DNA from: Paenibacillus timonensis
GTDB taxonomy: Bacteria > Bacillota > Bacilli > Paenibacillales > Paenibacillaceae
Direction of reading: 5' to 3'
NCBI RefSeq assembly: GCF_022427145.1
Contig: NZ_JAKSXN010000032.1
Location: forward strand, 1 to 62,838
DNA: 62,838 bases
Each line of letters opens with the position of its first letter. The first letter of the stretch is position 1. The translations under genes and the position numbers were made by a program. The notes under the pieces were generated by a model that had not been told where the DNA came from, did no database searches, and was given only the letters and a program-made list of their open reading frames with translations. Of the stretch, positions 36,366 through 44,569 are shown one piece after another.

Positions 36366-37340
36366 CTAACGCTCCACATGCCCTTTACCGGACAATAAAC
36401 GTTCGATCTCTGCCGCGGTGGGTAAACCTTCCCAATCGCCGACGGCCTGTATGACCTGGGCGCCAACGAGATTGCCTAGGCGGACCGCCTCGACCATGTT
36501 GTATCCGCGCACCACGCCGGCCAGAAATCCGGCGCAAAATCCGTCGCCCGCTCCCACCGTATCGATGACTTGCTCGACTTTAAAATACGGCACCGACGTC
36601 AATTGGCCTTGTTCCAGCACGAAGGTGCAATCGTCTCCGCCCTTGATAATGCTGACGGCCGACAGCTCCTGCAGCTTGCCGATGATCGCATCCACCGAAT
36701 CGGTCTCGTATAACAGCTTCAACTCATCGAGTCCCGGCAGGAAATAATCCGCTTTCATCGCAAGCGGCAACAATACCTTGCGCGCGTCCTCGACGCTCCA
36801 TAACTTCAAGCGCAGGTTCGGATCGAAGCTGACTTTCACCCCATGCCTTTTGGCGATATCGACCGCCGCATGGGCGGTTTCCACGCAAGAGGCGCTAAGC
36901 GCCGGCGTAATGCCGGTTAAGTGCAGCACCTGGGCGCCGGCGATGTACGACTCGTCCAGATGCTCCGGACGCATGAAGCTGGCCGCAGATAACTTGCGGT
37001 AGTAATAGACCGAGCTTTTGCCCGCCACGTTCTCCCGCACCATCATCCCCGTTGGCGCTTCGTCCGTCAGCCTAGCGCGGGACACGTCCACGCCTTCGCC
37101 GCGGATCGCCTTCAAGATCCGCCGGCCAAACGGATCATCGCCCAAGCGCCCGCACCATCCGGACGTTTGTCCAAGCCGGGCCAATCCGATGGCGACATTC
37201 GATTCGGCTCCCCCAAACGACGGCGCCAGGGAGTTGGTATACTCCAGCCCTTTGCCCCCTTCCGCTATGAGCAGGGCCATGCTTTCGCCGAACGTGACCA
37301 CTTCGGGGCTTCTCGGTTTCATTGAACTAGAATCTTTCAT
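36366..37340 (-). CDS. kdgK: 2-dehydro-3-deoxygluconokinase
   Basis: A 324-residue PfkB-family sugar kinase that phosphorylates KDG to KDPG, the substrate of Eda. Motifs: GGAESNVAIGLARLG near the N-terminus and the anion-hole motif DTVGAGDGFCAGFLAG near the C-terminus. RBS GAGGGG. It lies apart from kduI/kduD and on the other strand. Only 40 nt separate it from the AT-rich recombinase-like gene upstream, so its promoter must lie in that short gap or inside or beyond that gene. Confidence 0.94.
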   Translation of the reverse strand: MKDSSSMKPRSPEVVTFGESMALLIAEGGKGLEYTNSLAPSFGGAESNVAIGLARLGQTSGWCGRLGDDPFGRRILKAIRGEGVDVSRARLTDEAPTGMMVRENVAGKSSVYYYRKLSAASFMRPEHLDESYIAGAQVLHLTGITPALSASCVETAHAAVDIAKRHGVKVSFDPNLRLKLWSVEDARKVLLPLAMKADYFLPGLDELKLLYETDSVDAIIGKLQELSAVSIIKGGDDCTFVLEQGQLTSVPYFKVEQVIDTVGAGDGFCAGFLAGVVRGYNMVEAVRLGNLVGAQVIQAVGDWEGLPTAAEIERLLSGKGHVER

Positions 37341-37380
37341 TCACTTCATCCCCTCATACTAATTTATCAAACATAATATC

Positions 37381-38754
37381 TCAACCACCTTTGGTAAAAG
37401 GAATATCTAGTTTAAAAAAGGTATTTGAGGTACTTGAGTATAGCTTATGTCCTAGTAATGATTTTACAACATTAGCGGGAACTCCATTTTCCATCATGTT
37501 TTTAATAAAGGTGTTTCTGAAGGTGGATAAACTAACACCTTTATTAATAGATGTTCGTGCGAGAATAACAGAGATTTCTCTTTGTATCCCCCTATTGCTG
37601 AGGGGACGATATGGTTTTCGTTCAGTAATAAACAAATAATTAGACTCATCAGATCTAGATTTAACATATTCACTTAAATACTTCTTTGCATCATTTTGCA
37701 ACATTACTATTCTACTTCCATATCTAGAACTATTAACATTGATTATTTCTTGATTCCAGTTCAGATCCCCAAGTTTCATAGCGCTTATCTCGCTAAGTCT
37801 ACATCCAGTAGACAATATTAGTTCAACCAACGCTCTTTCCCTTGGCAAAACACATGCGTTTCTAATTTCTTCAATTTCTGATTTTTCTAGAACTACAAGC
37901 TTGGCTTCTTCCTTACCTAAAGGCTTTATTGAGTCAACTGGATTACTTTCAATTATTCTTTGGTCCTTTAGCCACTCAAAAAACAATTTCAATATAACTC
38001 TTATTGCATCCAAAGAAGTCTTTGCATTTATATTATATGCTTTTTCTCTGTAAGCCAAAAAATTAACAATTTCTTTTGTATTTATTTCAGATAACATTTT
38101 ATCTTTAAAATATGAACTAAATATATTGAGTTGTAATTCGTAATTCTTAATAGTCAAGTCTTTTAAACCAGAAAGTTTTTTCTCATAAAGAAAACTATCA
38201 ATATTAGGCTGTATTCGAGTATCCTTAGGTTTCTTACCATAATTTACAGAGTCTGCCCGGACCCAACCAATGCCTGGATTATTAACAAACTCTTTCATCA
38301 AAGAAATAGAGACCCTTCTCGCAAGATCATCTTCATTGATCCAAAAGTCGCATATTTTGCCTTTCATAACCCGTGCAATAAATTCATTAAGTTTTGATTG
38401 TAGATACGGGTCGCTCTCCCGCTCAGAAGGTGTTGTGGGAGTATTTCTATCTTGTATAAACGCAAGTATAGGAAGACCTATTTCTTGAGCAAACTCGTAT
38501 TCCTTTTCGGTATAACTAATGCCATCTGAAGACAAACTTCCATATCTTTGCCCTACAACTAACAAATAATAATCACACAGTCTTAAGTTGTTTTTTATTA
38601 AAGACCATTGATCATTATTTCCTGCACTAAACATTTCCATCCCTAATGGAATTTGATTCATTGAAAGGATAGATTCTATTACCTTGCTTCTAGCGTTAAT
38701 TAAATCTGTATATGTAGAGCTAATAAACACCATATATTTTTTGGTAAAGTCCAT
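37381..38754 (-). CDS. DUF4062 domain fused to a tyrosine recombinase-like protein
   Basis: A 457-residue protein starting at 38754 (MDFTKKYMVFISSTYTDL) after AGGGGG. Residues 5-160 form a DUF4062 domain (VFISSTYTDL; LRLCDYYLLVVGQRYGS; YTEKEYEFAQEIGLPILAFI). Residues about 182-280 look like the SAM-like core-binding domain of phage integrases, and 290-450 like the catalytic domain (STGCRLSEISAMKLGDL with Arg319; LSTFRNTF with Arg413; LLGH with His436). Ser410 replaces the box-II His, and Phe446/Phe447 stand where the nucleophilic Tyr is expected, so recombination may be lost. The gene is visibly AT-rich against its surroundings, a sign of transfer. It lies downstream of an Alo-like receptor/peptide pair. 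Confidence 0.85.
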   Translation of the reverse strand: MDFTKKYMVFISSTYTDLINARSKVIESILSMNQIPLGMEMFSAGNNDQWSLIKNNLRLCDYYLLVVGQRYGSLSSDGISYTEKEYEFAQEIGLPILAFIQDRNTPTTPSERESDPYLQSKLNEFIARVMKGKICDFWINEDDLARRVSISLMKEFVNNPGIGWVRADSVNYGKKPKDTRIQPNIDSFLYEKKLSGLKDLTIKNYELQLNIFSSYFKDKMLSEINTKEIVNFLAYREKAYNINAKTSLDAIRVILKLFFEWLKDQRIIESNPVDSIKPLGKEEAKLVVLEKSEIEEIRNACVLPRERALVELILSTGCRLSEISAMKLGDLNWNQEIINVNSSRYGSRIVMLQNDAKKYLSEYVKSRSDESNYLFITERKPYRPLSNRGIQREISVILARTSINKGVSLSTFRNTFIKNMMENGVPANVVKSLLGHKLYSSTSNTFFKLDIPFTKGG

Positions 38755-38865
38755 TTGGTCCCCCTGAAAAAATGGAAGAGAGATCTTCCCTCTCTTTTGA
38801 TATATATATCTAAAGCATATCATCAGAAATCAGTAAATGCATATAATAATATTTGCTGAAGGGTA

Positions 38866-38916
38866 AAAATAAAAAGCCGATGTATAAAGGTGGTTGCCCT
38901 TCTTACATCGACTTTT
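38866..38916 (-). terminator. intrinsic terminator after the first receptor/peptide pair
   Basis: Minus-strand AAAGTCGATGTA ... TACATCGGCTTTTTATTTTT. It separates the receptor/peptide operon from the DUF4062-recombinase gene. Confidence 0.85.
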
Positions 38917-38948
38917 AGGTTAGAAAAGTTGGGTATATCTTTTCCTTA

Positions 38949-39062
38949 TTAACCCCCGACCCCATTCTCATAGGCTGTGAGTTGGCCGTCATGACCGATG
39001 TTGCCGAATCCCCCCGTGCCGAAACTAATGATCAGCGTCAGCGCCAAGATCCATTTCCGCAC
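38949..39062 (-). CDS. putative secreted signalling pro-peptide (AloP-like 1)
   Basis: A 37-residue peptide that starts at GTG 39062, 8 nt after GGGGGAGGT, in the +1 frame inside the end of the receptor gene (38-nt overlap). The N-terminus RKWILALTLIISFG is a short basic-plus-hydrophobic secretion signal. The rest is small and polar and ends AYENGVGG. The layout (overlapping the receptor 3' end, export signal, short C-terminal tail) matches pro-peptides of RRNPP/Alo systems, where a C-terminal penta- to decapeptide is re-imported and binds the receptor. Mature form inferred: the last 5-8 residues. Confidence 0.75.
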   Translation of the reverse strand: MRKWILALTLIISFGTGGFGNIGHDGQLTAYENGVGG

Positions 39063-40422
39063 CCTTCAACACCTCCCCCATCAAGGTTTCATACTCTTGC
39101 AGCTGCTCGGGCAAAGCAAAGCTTCGATACTGCTCAAATAATGGGACCATTTTCATGAAAAACTCCTTATTATGGAGCGAAACGGCATACTTGAGCGCGA
39201 ATATCAATTTCTCCAACCCTTCCGAAACTTCCCGTTTTCGCAGCAAATAAATGGCCAGCTGATAGTTTAAATCCAGGTATCGGTCCTTATTGACGGCAGA
39301 AACATAGTAATTCGGAAATTGGTTATATAAATCCGTATTCACCGGAAACTCTTTTAAGACGTCGTCGATCAAAAAACCGTTGAGGTTGGCGGCTTCGACA
39401 ATGATCCTCAAGCTGGGAAGAACCTCATAGGGGTGCTCCTTGAGCAGATCGATATATTCCGGCAGGATGGCTTCATTTCCATTCAGAATCTCCAGATTAT
39501 ACCGGTTCGCTTTCGCCCAAACCTTAAATTTCCCAACCTCTTTCAATCCGGTTTCGTCAAGGCCTTCAAACCAGCTTAAATCCGCGTATTCAGCCACGCA
39601 GTCCAACGCTTCGCCGTACTTGCCCTGATGCTCCAATGCCGAGCCTTTCAGCAAATAACCTTGGCCGTAATATACCACCAGGTGCCGCTCGCAGCGCAGC
39701 TCGTGATAAGGATTCGCGGAGGAGGTTTTCCGGCTTGTTTCATAGATGCGCTGGGCCAGCGTTTTCAACTCCTCGGCAAATCTCTCGACATATGTCCACT
39801 TTTGCAGCGTATAATAGGCGTTTGCCAATTGCAGTAGCCCGTCGAGCTGAAGATCTTCGGGAAGCCGGTTGCGGTACGGCTCGAACCAGGTTGCCGACCT
39901 GAGATTAGATTCCGCGTCGTCTCCCAGGTTCATCCGGAACAAGCGGAATTGGCTGATCGCCAACCGCTCCGAATGCTGATATTTCTCGTATTCGCATACC
40001 GATTGATAGAATAACCTCGCCGCTTCGCTCCGTCCTTCCTCATAGAGCTCCTCGCCAATGGCAAAAATCATCGGAAGATAGGACAGATCCTCGGCCAAGC
40101 GGGACAACACTTGTTCAATGCAGCCCAACTCGCCGATTTCCGCGCAGCGGAGCAAAAATGCCTTTAGCCGCCGCCGGTTCGGGTGCCGGGAATCGATACA
40201 TTCGTCAATATACAAGGGATAATATGATCCGATCGGCTGTTCAAGCGCTTCGGTCATCAAGTCCAGTTGCCCGATGGAGATCGGTTTGGGGGGATTTCCG
40301 TTTAAAATGGCGCTGAGCGTCCCCCGATTGATTCCCGAACGGTGGGAAAAGCTGTGCAAGGAATATCCTTTCCTTTCCAGCTGGCGGCTGATCACGGAAC
40401 GAATCGCGGGTTCATTCGTCAT
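39025..40422 (-). CDS. RRNPP-type peptide receptor / HTH regulator (AimR/Alo-like 1)
   Basis: A 465-residue protein with an N-terminal XRE-like helix-turn-helix (about 5-62, HSFSHRSGINRGTLSAILNG) and a long all-helical TPR-type domain (about 80-450) with repeated patches such as HSERLAISQFRLFRMN, LQLANAYYTLQKWTYVERFAEEL and YLLKGSALEHQGKYGEALDCV. This is the build of PlcR/AimR/Alo receptors, which bind an imported peptide and change DNA binding. RBS AAGGAGGGAGA. It has a near-consensus promoter, and its cognate peptide gene overlaps its 3' end. Confidence 0.88.
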   Translation of the reverse strand: MTNEPAIRSVISRQLERKGYSLHSFSHRSGINRGTLSAILNGNPPKPISIGQLDLMTEALEQPIGSYYPLYIDECIDSRHPNRRRLKAFLLRCAEIGELGCIEQVLSRLAEDLSYLPMIFAIGEELYEEGRSEAARLFYQSVCEYEKYQHSERLAISQFRLFRMNLGDDAESNLRSATWFEPYRNRLPEDLQLDGLLQLANAYYTLQKWTYVERFAEELKTLAQRIYETSRKTSSANPYHELRCERHLVVYYGQGYLLKGSALEHQGKYGEALDCVAEYADLSWFEGLDETGLKEVGKFKVWAKANRYNLEILNGNEAILPEYIDLLKEHPYEVLPSLRIIVEAANLNGFLIDDVLKEFPVNTDLYNQFPNYYVSAVNKDRYLDLNYQLAIYLLRKREVSEGLEKLIFALKYAVSLHNKEFFMKMVPLFEQYRSFALPEQLQEYETLMGEVLKGAEMDLGADADH

Positions 40423-40460
40423 TCGATCTCCCTCCTTCGGAATCTCCTATATTTTTACAC

Positions 40461-40489
40461 ATTATACGAAAATATGTACAAGCGGTCAA
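40461..40489 (-). promoter_or_regulatory. sigma-A promoter of the first receptor gene
   Basis: Minus-strand TTGACC (40489-40484), 17 nt, TATAAT (40466-40461). An imperfect dyad TTACACAT / ATGTACAA spans the -10 and could be an autoregulatory site. Confidence 0.8.
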
Positions 40490-40490
40490 T

Positions 40491-40527
40491 TAAAAAAGGG
40501 AACCTCCCAATAACTTGAGAAGCTCCC
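40491..40527 (-). terminator. terminator of the RNase J gene
   Basis: Minus-strand GGGAGCTTCTC ... GAGGTTCCC followed by a run of T; the stem has a few mismatches. Confidence 0.65.
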
Positions 40528-40535
40528 TACCGGCG

Positions 40536-42245
40536 CTAGACTTCCAGGATGGACGGCATGATATGCGGGGTTCGGCCCACTTCTTTGGAAAAATATCGCC
40601 GCAGCTGTTGCTGGGTCGCCCGCAGCCAAACGTTTTGATCGTAAGACTCTTTCTCGCCGAGCCGGTTCAGGCTCCGCTTCAGCATCGCTTCGGCCCGGCG
40701 CAGCAGCGGCCTGGCGTCCTGCATGTAGACGAAGCCGCGCGAGACGATGTCCGGTCCGGCCAGGATTTGCCGCGTTTTGCGATCCACCGTCATCACGACG
40801 ATGACGATGCCTTCCTGAGCCAACTCCATCCGTTCCACCAACAGCGTATCTTCATAGGTCGGGCGCATCTCCCCGTTGCTGATCAGCACCTGTCCGGAAG
40901 GAATCGTACGCCCCCGCTTCGCCCGGTTCCGGTACACCGATAACGTGTCCCCGATGTTCATGACGAATACATGATCTTCAGGAATGCCCGTTTGCAGCGC
41001 CAAGTTGCGATGACTGAGCAGCATCCGGTATTCGCCGTGGATCGGGATGAAGTATTTGGGACGAATGAAGCTAAGCATCAGCTTCAGGTCCTCCCGGCAG
41101 CCGTGCCCGGACGTATGGATATCGAAAATCGAGCCGTAAATGACGTTCGCGCCTGCCCGCAGCAGCAAGTCGATACTGCGGTTGATGTTCTGTGCGTTGC
41201 CGGGAATCGGCGAGGACGAGTAAATGACCGTATCTCCCGGATAAACCTGCACATTCCGGTGCGCGCCTGATGCGATCCGGCTCAGCGCCGCGTTGGGTTC
41301 GCCTTGGCTGCCGGTGCAGACGATGAGCACCTGCTCCTCGGGATAACGATCGATGTGCTTCACGTCGATCAGCATGCCTTCCGGTACGCGGATATATCCC
41401 AGGTCTTGGCCGATGGCGAACACTTTCTCCATGCTGCGTCCGATCACGGCGATTTTGCGATTCACGAGGGTCGCCGCTTCCACGACTTGCTGCAGCCGGT
41501 GTACGTTCGAGGCGAAGGTGGCGAACAAGATCCGCCCATGACAGCCACGGAACGAATCCAAGATCGCGTCACCGACCCGACGTTCGGAAGGAGTAAACCC
41601 TTCCTTCTCACTGTTCGTGCTGTCGGCGAGCAGCGCCAATACGCCATCGCCGCCGACGCTAGCCATTTTAAACAAGTCGGCCGGACGATCCTCCGGCGTG
41701 AAATCGAATTTGAAATCTCCCGTATGCACGATCGACCCGTACGGAGTATCAACGACAATTCCGAAGGCATCAGGGATACTGTGGGTTGTCCGGAAGAAAT
41801 GCACGGCCAGATGCTTAAACGCGTACCGGTCGTTCTCGTGGAACACGTGCAACTCCGCTTGCCCCAGCAGCCGATGCTCCTCTAGCTTGGCTTTAACCAA
41901 CCCGATGGTCAGCGGCCCGCCGTAGATCGGCAGTTGCAGTTGGCGTAGCACGTACGGAATGGCCCCGATATGATCCTCGTGACCATGGGTAAGGAACAAG
42001 CCTTTCATTTTATGCTTGTTCTCAATCAAATAGCGGATATCCGGGATGATGCAATCAATGCCCGTCAAGCGGGAATCCGGGAATTTCAGACCCGCGTCAA
42101 TCAGAATGATCTCATCTCTATATTCGATGCCGTACATATTTTTGCCGATCTCCCCGATCCCGCCAAGCGAGAAAATCCGTACAGGCGGAGGAGACGACTT
42201 AGAACGTCGATTCGTCTTTGCTGGTTTAGTTGCTGCTACATTCAT
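40536..42245 (-). CDS. rnj: ribonuclease J
   Basis: A 569-residue metallo-beta-lactamase/beta-CASP RNase with 5'-3' exonuclease and endonuclease activity in mRNA decay and rRNA processing. THGHEDH lies at 86-92, with HTGDFKFDFTPEDRPADL, the beta-CASP segment RILFATFASNVHRLQQVV and the C-terminal HTSGHG motif. The N-terminus is about 15 residues longer and Lys/Pro-rich. RBS GAGAGGA is 11 nt from the ATG. This housekeeping-type gene sits between accessory regulators and may be the second RNase J paralogue of the genome. Confidence 0.95.
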   Translation of the reverse strand: MNVAATKPAKTNRRSKSSPPPVRIFSLGGIGEIGKNMYGIEYRDEIILIDAGLKFPDSRLTGIDCIIPDIRYLIENKHKMKGLFLTHGHEDHIGAIPYVLRQLQLPIYGGPLTIGLVKAKLEEHRLLGQAELHVFHENDRYAFKHLAVHFFRTTHSIPDAFGIVVDTPYGSIVHTGDFKFDFTPEDRPADLFKMASVGGDGVLALLADSTNSEKEGFTPSERRVGDAILDSFRGCHGRILFATFASNVHRLQQVVEAATLVNRKIAVIGRSMEKVFAIGQDLGYIRVPEGMLIDVKHIDRYPEEQVLIVCTGSQGEPNAALSRIASGAHRNVQVYPGDTVIYSSSPIPGNAQNINRSIDLLLRAGANVIYGSIFDIHTSGHGCREDLKLMLSFIRPKYFIPIHGEYRMLLSHRNLALQTGIPEDHVFVMNIGDTLSVYRNRAKRGRTIPSGQVLISNGEMRPTYEDTLLVERMELAQEGIVIVVMTVDRKTRQILAGPDIVSRGFVYMQDARPLLRRAEAMLKRSLNRLGEKESYDQNVWLRATQQQLRRYFSKEVGRTPHIMPSILEV

Positions 42246-42759
42246 TAGGTAGATAATCCTCTCTGAAGGGTTCGTTCAATAGGGTATAAGAGAATTATAC
42301 TGAATTATCGGCATAATAACTATTTAATTTTTACGGATATTCGGCAAAGACGGAGGAATTTATCTAAAGATATGAGGCTCTACATTCAAATCGAGGCTTG
42401 AGGTGCGGCAACAGGAACAAGGCTTAATCTAACGCTTAAGAGCAACGTTATTGGGCCCAAAATGAGAATGCGCAGGTTGTAACGCTTGCAGGAGAGCTTA
42501 TTTTCCGGTTTCTCGTCCAAAAAACGGCGTTTTCGCCCCCATAAGCTCGCTGACCAGCGTTAGAAATATTCCCCCCCACTTTTCGCTTAAATAAGCGTTC
42601 CTGTAAGCGTTAGGGCTATTCATGAGGACCAAAAAAATCGTCGTCAACTGCGGCGGCATCATCGAGATTTCTTACAACGGCCAGCTTTTTTAAATCGAAA
42701 TTGCGCTGTTTAAGATCCGCCGCCAGAAGCCGCAGGGATGAAGCCAATCGAATCCAACG
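42246..42759. repeat. intergenic region with a four-arm repeat array
   Basis: No confident gene. Four 23-nt arms with TAACGCT at one end and CTTATT or GTTATT at the other: two on the plus strand (42430-42452, 42480-42502) and two inverted (42540-42562, 42590-42612). Start-to-start spacing is 50, 60 and 50 nt, the same as at 22305-22487. On the minus strand, in frame after the receptor stop at 42760, a TTG-started ORF of 43 codons with a weak start exists; it has no secretion signal, and I do not call it. Confidence 0.85.
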
Positions 42760-44124
42760 CTATTTTAAATTGCCGATCAATTGCTGATAGGCATCTATAA
42801 CTTGCGGTGAAGCATAGTTTTTATAACGTTCGAATAATTCCACATATTTGATAATCAAGGATCGATTATGAATGTTTAAATAACAGTATTGTTCCAGGCT
42901 CTCTATAAAATAGTTAAAGCCCTCCGAATATTTGCCTTTGCGCAAATAGTAAATTGCTAGTTCATTGAGAAGTTTGGAAATGCGATCATGAATTATTTGC
43001 TGAGTGTACGCTCCTCTTGCAGCAGGTTGTTTTGTTGAAGCAACACTTTCCACTTCAAAGCGCCTAATTATATCGTCGACATCAATGTCAAACCGATTGG
43101 CAGCTTCCATTATATTTAATAGGGCAAGAACAGTGTCGTCTTTTTTGGAGACGATACTAGCCACATAATCGGGAAAGACACTCACATCTCCAGAAGATAG
43201 TCTGGTCAGAAGGGTATTTGCCTGGGCCCACTCTTGAAACAGCTTCTTCCAATGCAGAGTCTCCGGATCGTTTTCCTTCACCCAGCTTAATTCAGCATAC
43301 ATCTGAATATATCGCAGCGCCTCTTCATATTCTCCCTGCATATCATTAATATTTCCAAGAAGAAGATAAGAATAAGCCAGGTAAAAAAACAAAGGTCTGT
43401 TCGTCTTTCTTTGGAGAACGGTTCTCTCCCTTTCCGAGAAGTAATAAATTTGGGCTTTTTGCTCCATTTTTCGAACAATAGTCTCTACCTTATCCCAACG
43501 ATTTAACGCACGATAGGCATTCGCTAAATCCCTCAACGCATCAAGTTGACTTTCTTCGTCCAGTCGCTCGACAAAAGGTTCAAACTGGATAGCGGCCTGG
43601 TAATTTTTATCTTGGTCCGTGCCCTGACCAATTAGGAATAAACGGTACTGGCAGAGCGCAAGCCGTTCGGAATGCTGCCTGCGTTCGGTCATGGCCACGT
43701 TCTCATACAAAATCCCCGCCGCTTCAAATAAATCTGCTTCAAAAAATTCTTCGGCCAGATCAAACAAGAGATGTGCATATAACGAATTGTCCAGCAATAA
43801 ACCAACGATCTCCCGAATAAGATCCGGCATATCCAGCTCGGCGCAATTTTGCAGTAAAGGTTTAACCCTGCGCCAATCGGGGTTAGCTTCATGTAAGTAC
43901 TCTCCAATATAAGTCTTGTAGAAATAACCCCGGGGAAGCTCCATTACCGCCGTGATCCTTTCCAATTGTTCTACCGCGAGCGGACGGTTGCCGTTCAAGA
44001 TCGAGCTGACCGTCCCGGGGTTCAGTTCCCATTGCTTGGCCAATTGCGTAAGGCTTAACCCGTTCCGCTCCATATATTTATGGACTGCCTCAATAATCGT
44101 AGTCCGATATTTCAAGTGATTCAA
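42760..44124 (-). CDS. RRNPP-type HTH regulator (AimR/Alo-like 2), apparently without peptide
   Basis: A 454-residue paralogue of the receptor at 44661: HTH at about 10-65 (LSLTQLAKQWELNPGTVSSILNG) and a TPR-type helical domain (QHSERLALCQYRLFLIGQG; LANAYRALNRWDKVETIV; YLLLGNINDMQGEYEEALRYIQMY). It starts at TTG (44124) after GAGGGGGGA. It ends YQQLIGNLK, about 13 residues before the paralogue's end, exactly where the paralogue's pro-peptide gene begins, and no peptide ORF with a secretion signal follows. An orphan receptor, or one answering another peptide, is likely. Confidence 0.88.
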   Translation of the reverse strand: MNHLKYRTTIIEAVHKYMERNGLSLTQLAKQWELNPGTVSSILNGNRPLAVEQLERITAVMELPRGYFYKTYIGEYLHEANPDWRRVKPLLQNCAELDMPDLIREIVGLLLDNSLYAHLLFDLAEEFFEADLFEAAGILYENVAMTERRQHSERLALCQYRLFLIGQGTDQDKNYQAAIQFEPFVERLDEESQLDALRDLANAYRALNRWDKVETIVRKMEQKAQIYYFSERERTVLQRKTNRPLFFYLAYSYLLLGNINDMQGEYEEALRYIQMYAELSWVKENDPETLHWKKLFQEWAQANTLLTRLSSGDVSVFPDYVASIVSKKDDTVLALLNIMEAANRFDIDVDDIIRRFEVESVASTKQPAARGAYTQQIIHDRISKLLNELAIYYLRKGKYSEGFNYFIESLEQYCYLNIHNRSLIIKYVELFERYKNYASPQVIDAYQQLIGNLK

Positions 44125-44230
44125 GTGAATCCCCCCTCAATCATGCAAATGAAACTATACACATTACTTTAGGGGATTATGTCTAGATTTGGAAAAACAA
44201 AAATTAAAAAGCAAAAATCTGACATAGGAA

Positions 44231-44540
44231 GGGGCTGTCCCAAAAACCATAAATAATGGTTAAAGGAGCAGCCCTTAACGAATTGAAACCAAAAAATGTG
44301 TGATAACGATCAGGGAACAAGCGAAAAATAGTAATATAAAGTCTTTATTGCTGAAAGAAATTATACATTTGACTGCTTTGCTATATTTAAGTGTAAAAAG
44401 AACCCGTTAACCAACAAGGTCAGCGGGTTTTTCTACGGCTTCACTGATTTGAGACGATACTTAGCGTCGCCAGTAAGCCAATATTTTTTCATTAAATGAG
44501 TAATCTATTAAGTAAGTAAATTTAATTTTGGGACAGCCCC
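44231..44540. mobile_element. MITE-like element with 15-17-bp terminal inverted repeats
   Basis: GGGGCTGTCCCAAAA (44231-44245) is mirrored exactly by TTTTGGGACAGCCCC (44526-44540); two more matching bases extend each end. The 310-bp interior has no transposase ORF. GGGGCTGTCCC-type ends occur in IS1182-like insertion sequences of firmicutes, so this may be a non-autonomous derivative or deletion remnant. No clear target duplication was found. It carries a bidirectional terminator. Confidence 0.7.
44399..44432. terminator. bidirectional terminator inside the MITE-like element
   Basis: GAACCCGTTAACC AACAA GGTCAGCGGGTTTTTC; on the minus strand the stem is followed by CTTTTTAC. It could end the second receptor/peptide operon. 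Confidence 0.75.
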
Positions 44541-44569
44541 TTTGCAAAAAGCTGTTTTGAAATTTTAAA

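Noticed and set aside
42616..42748. Short ORFs after the second receptor (a 23-codon plus-strand ORF and a 43-codon TTG-started minus-strand ORF)
   Set aside because: Neither has a good RBS or a secretion signal, so they do not qualify as the missing pro-peptide.
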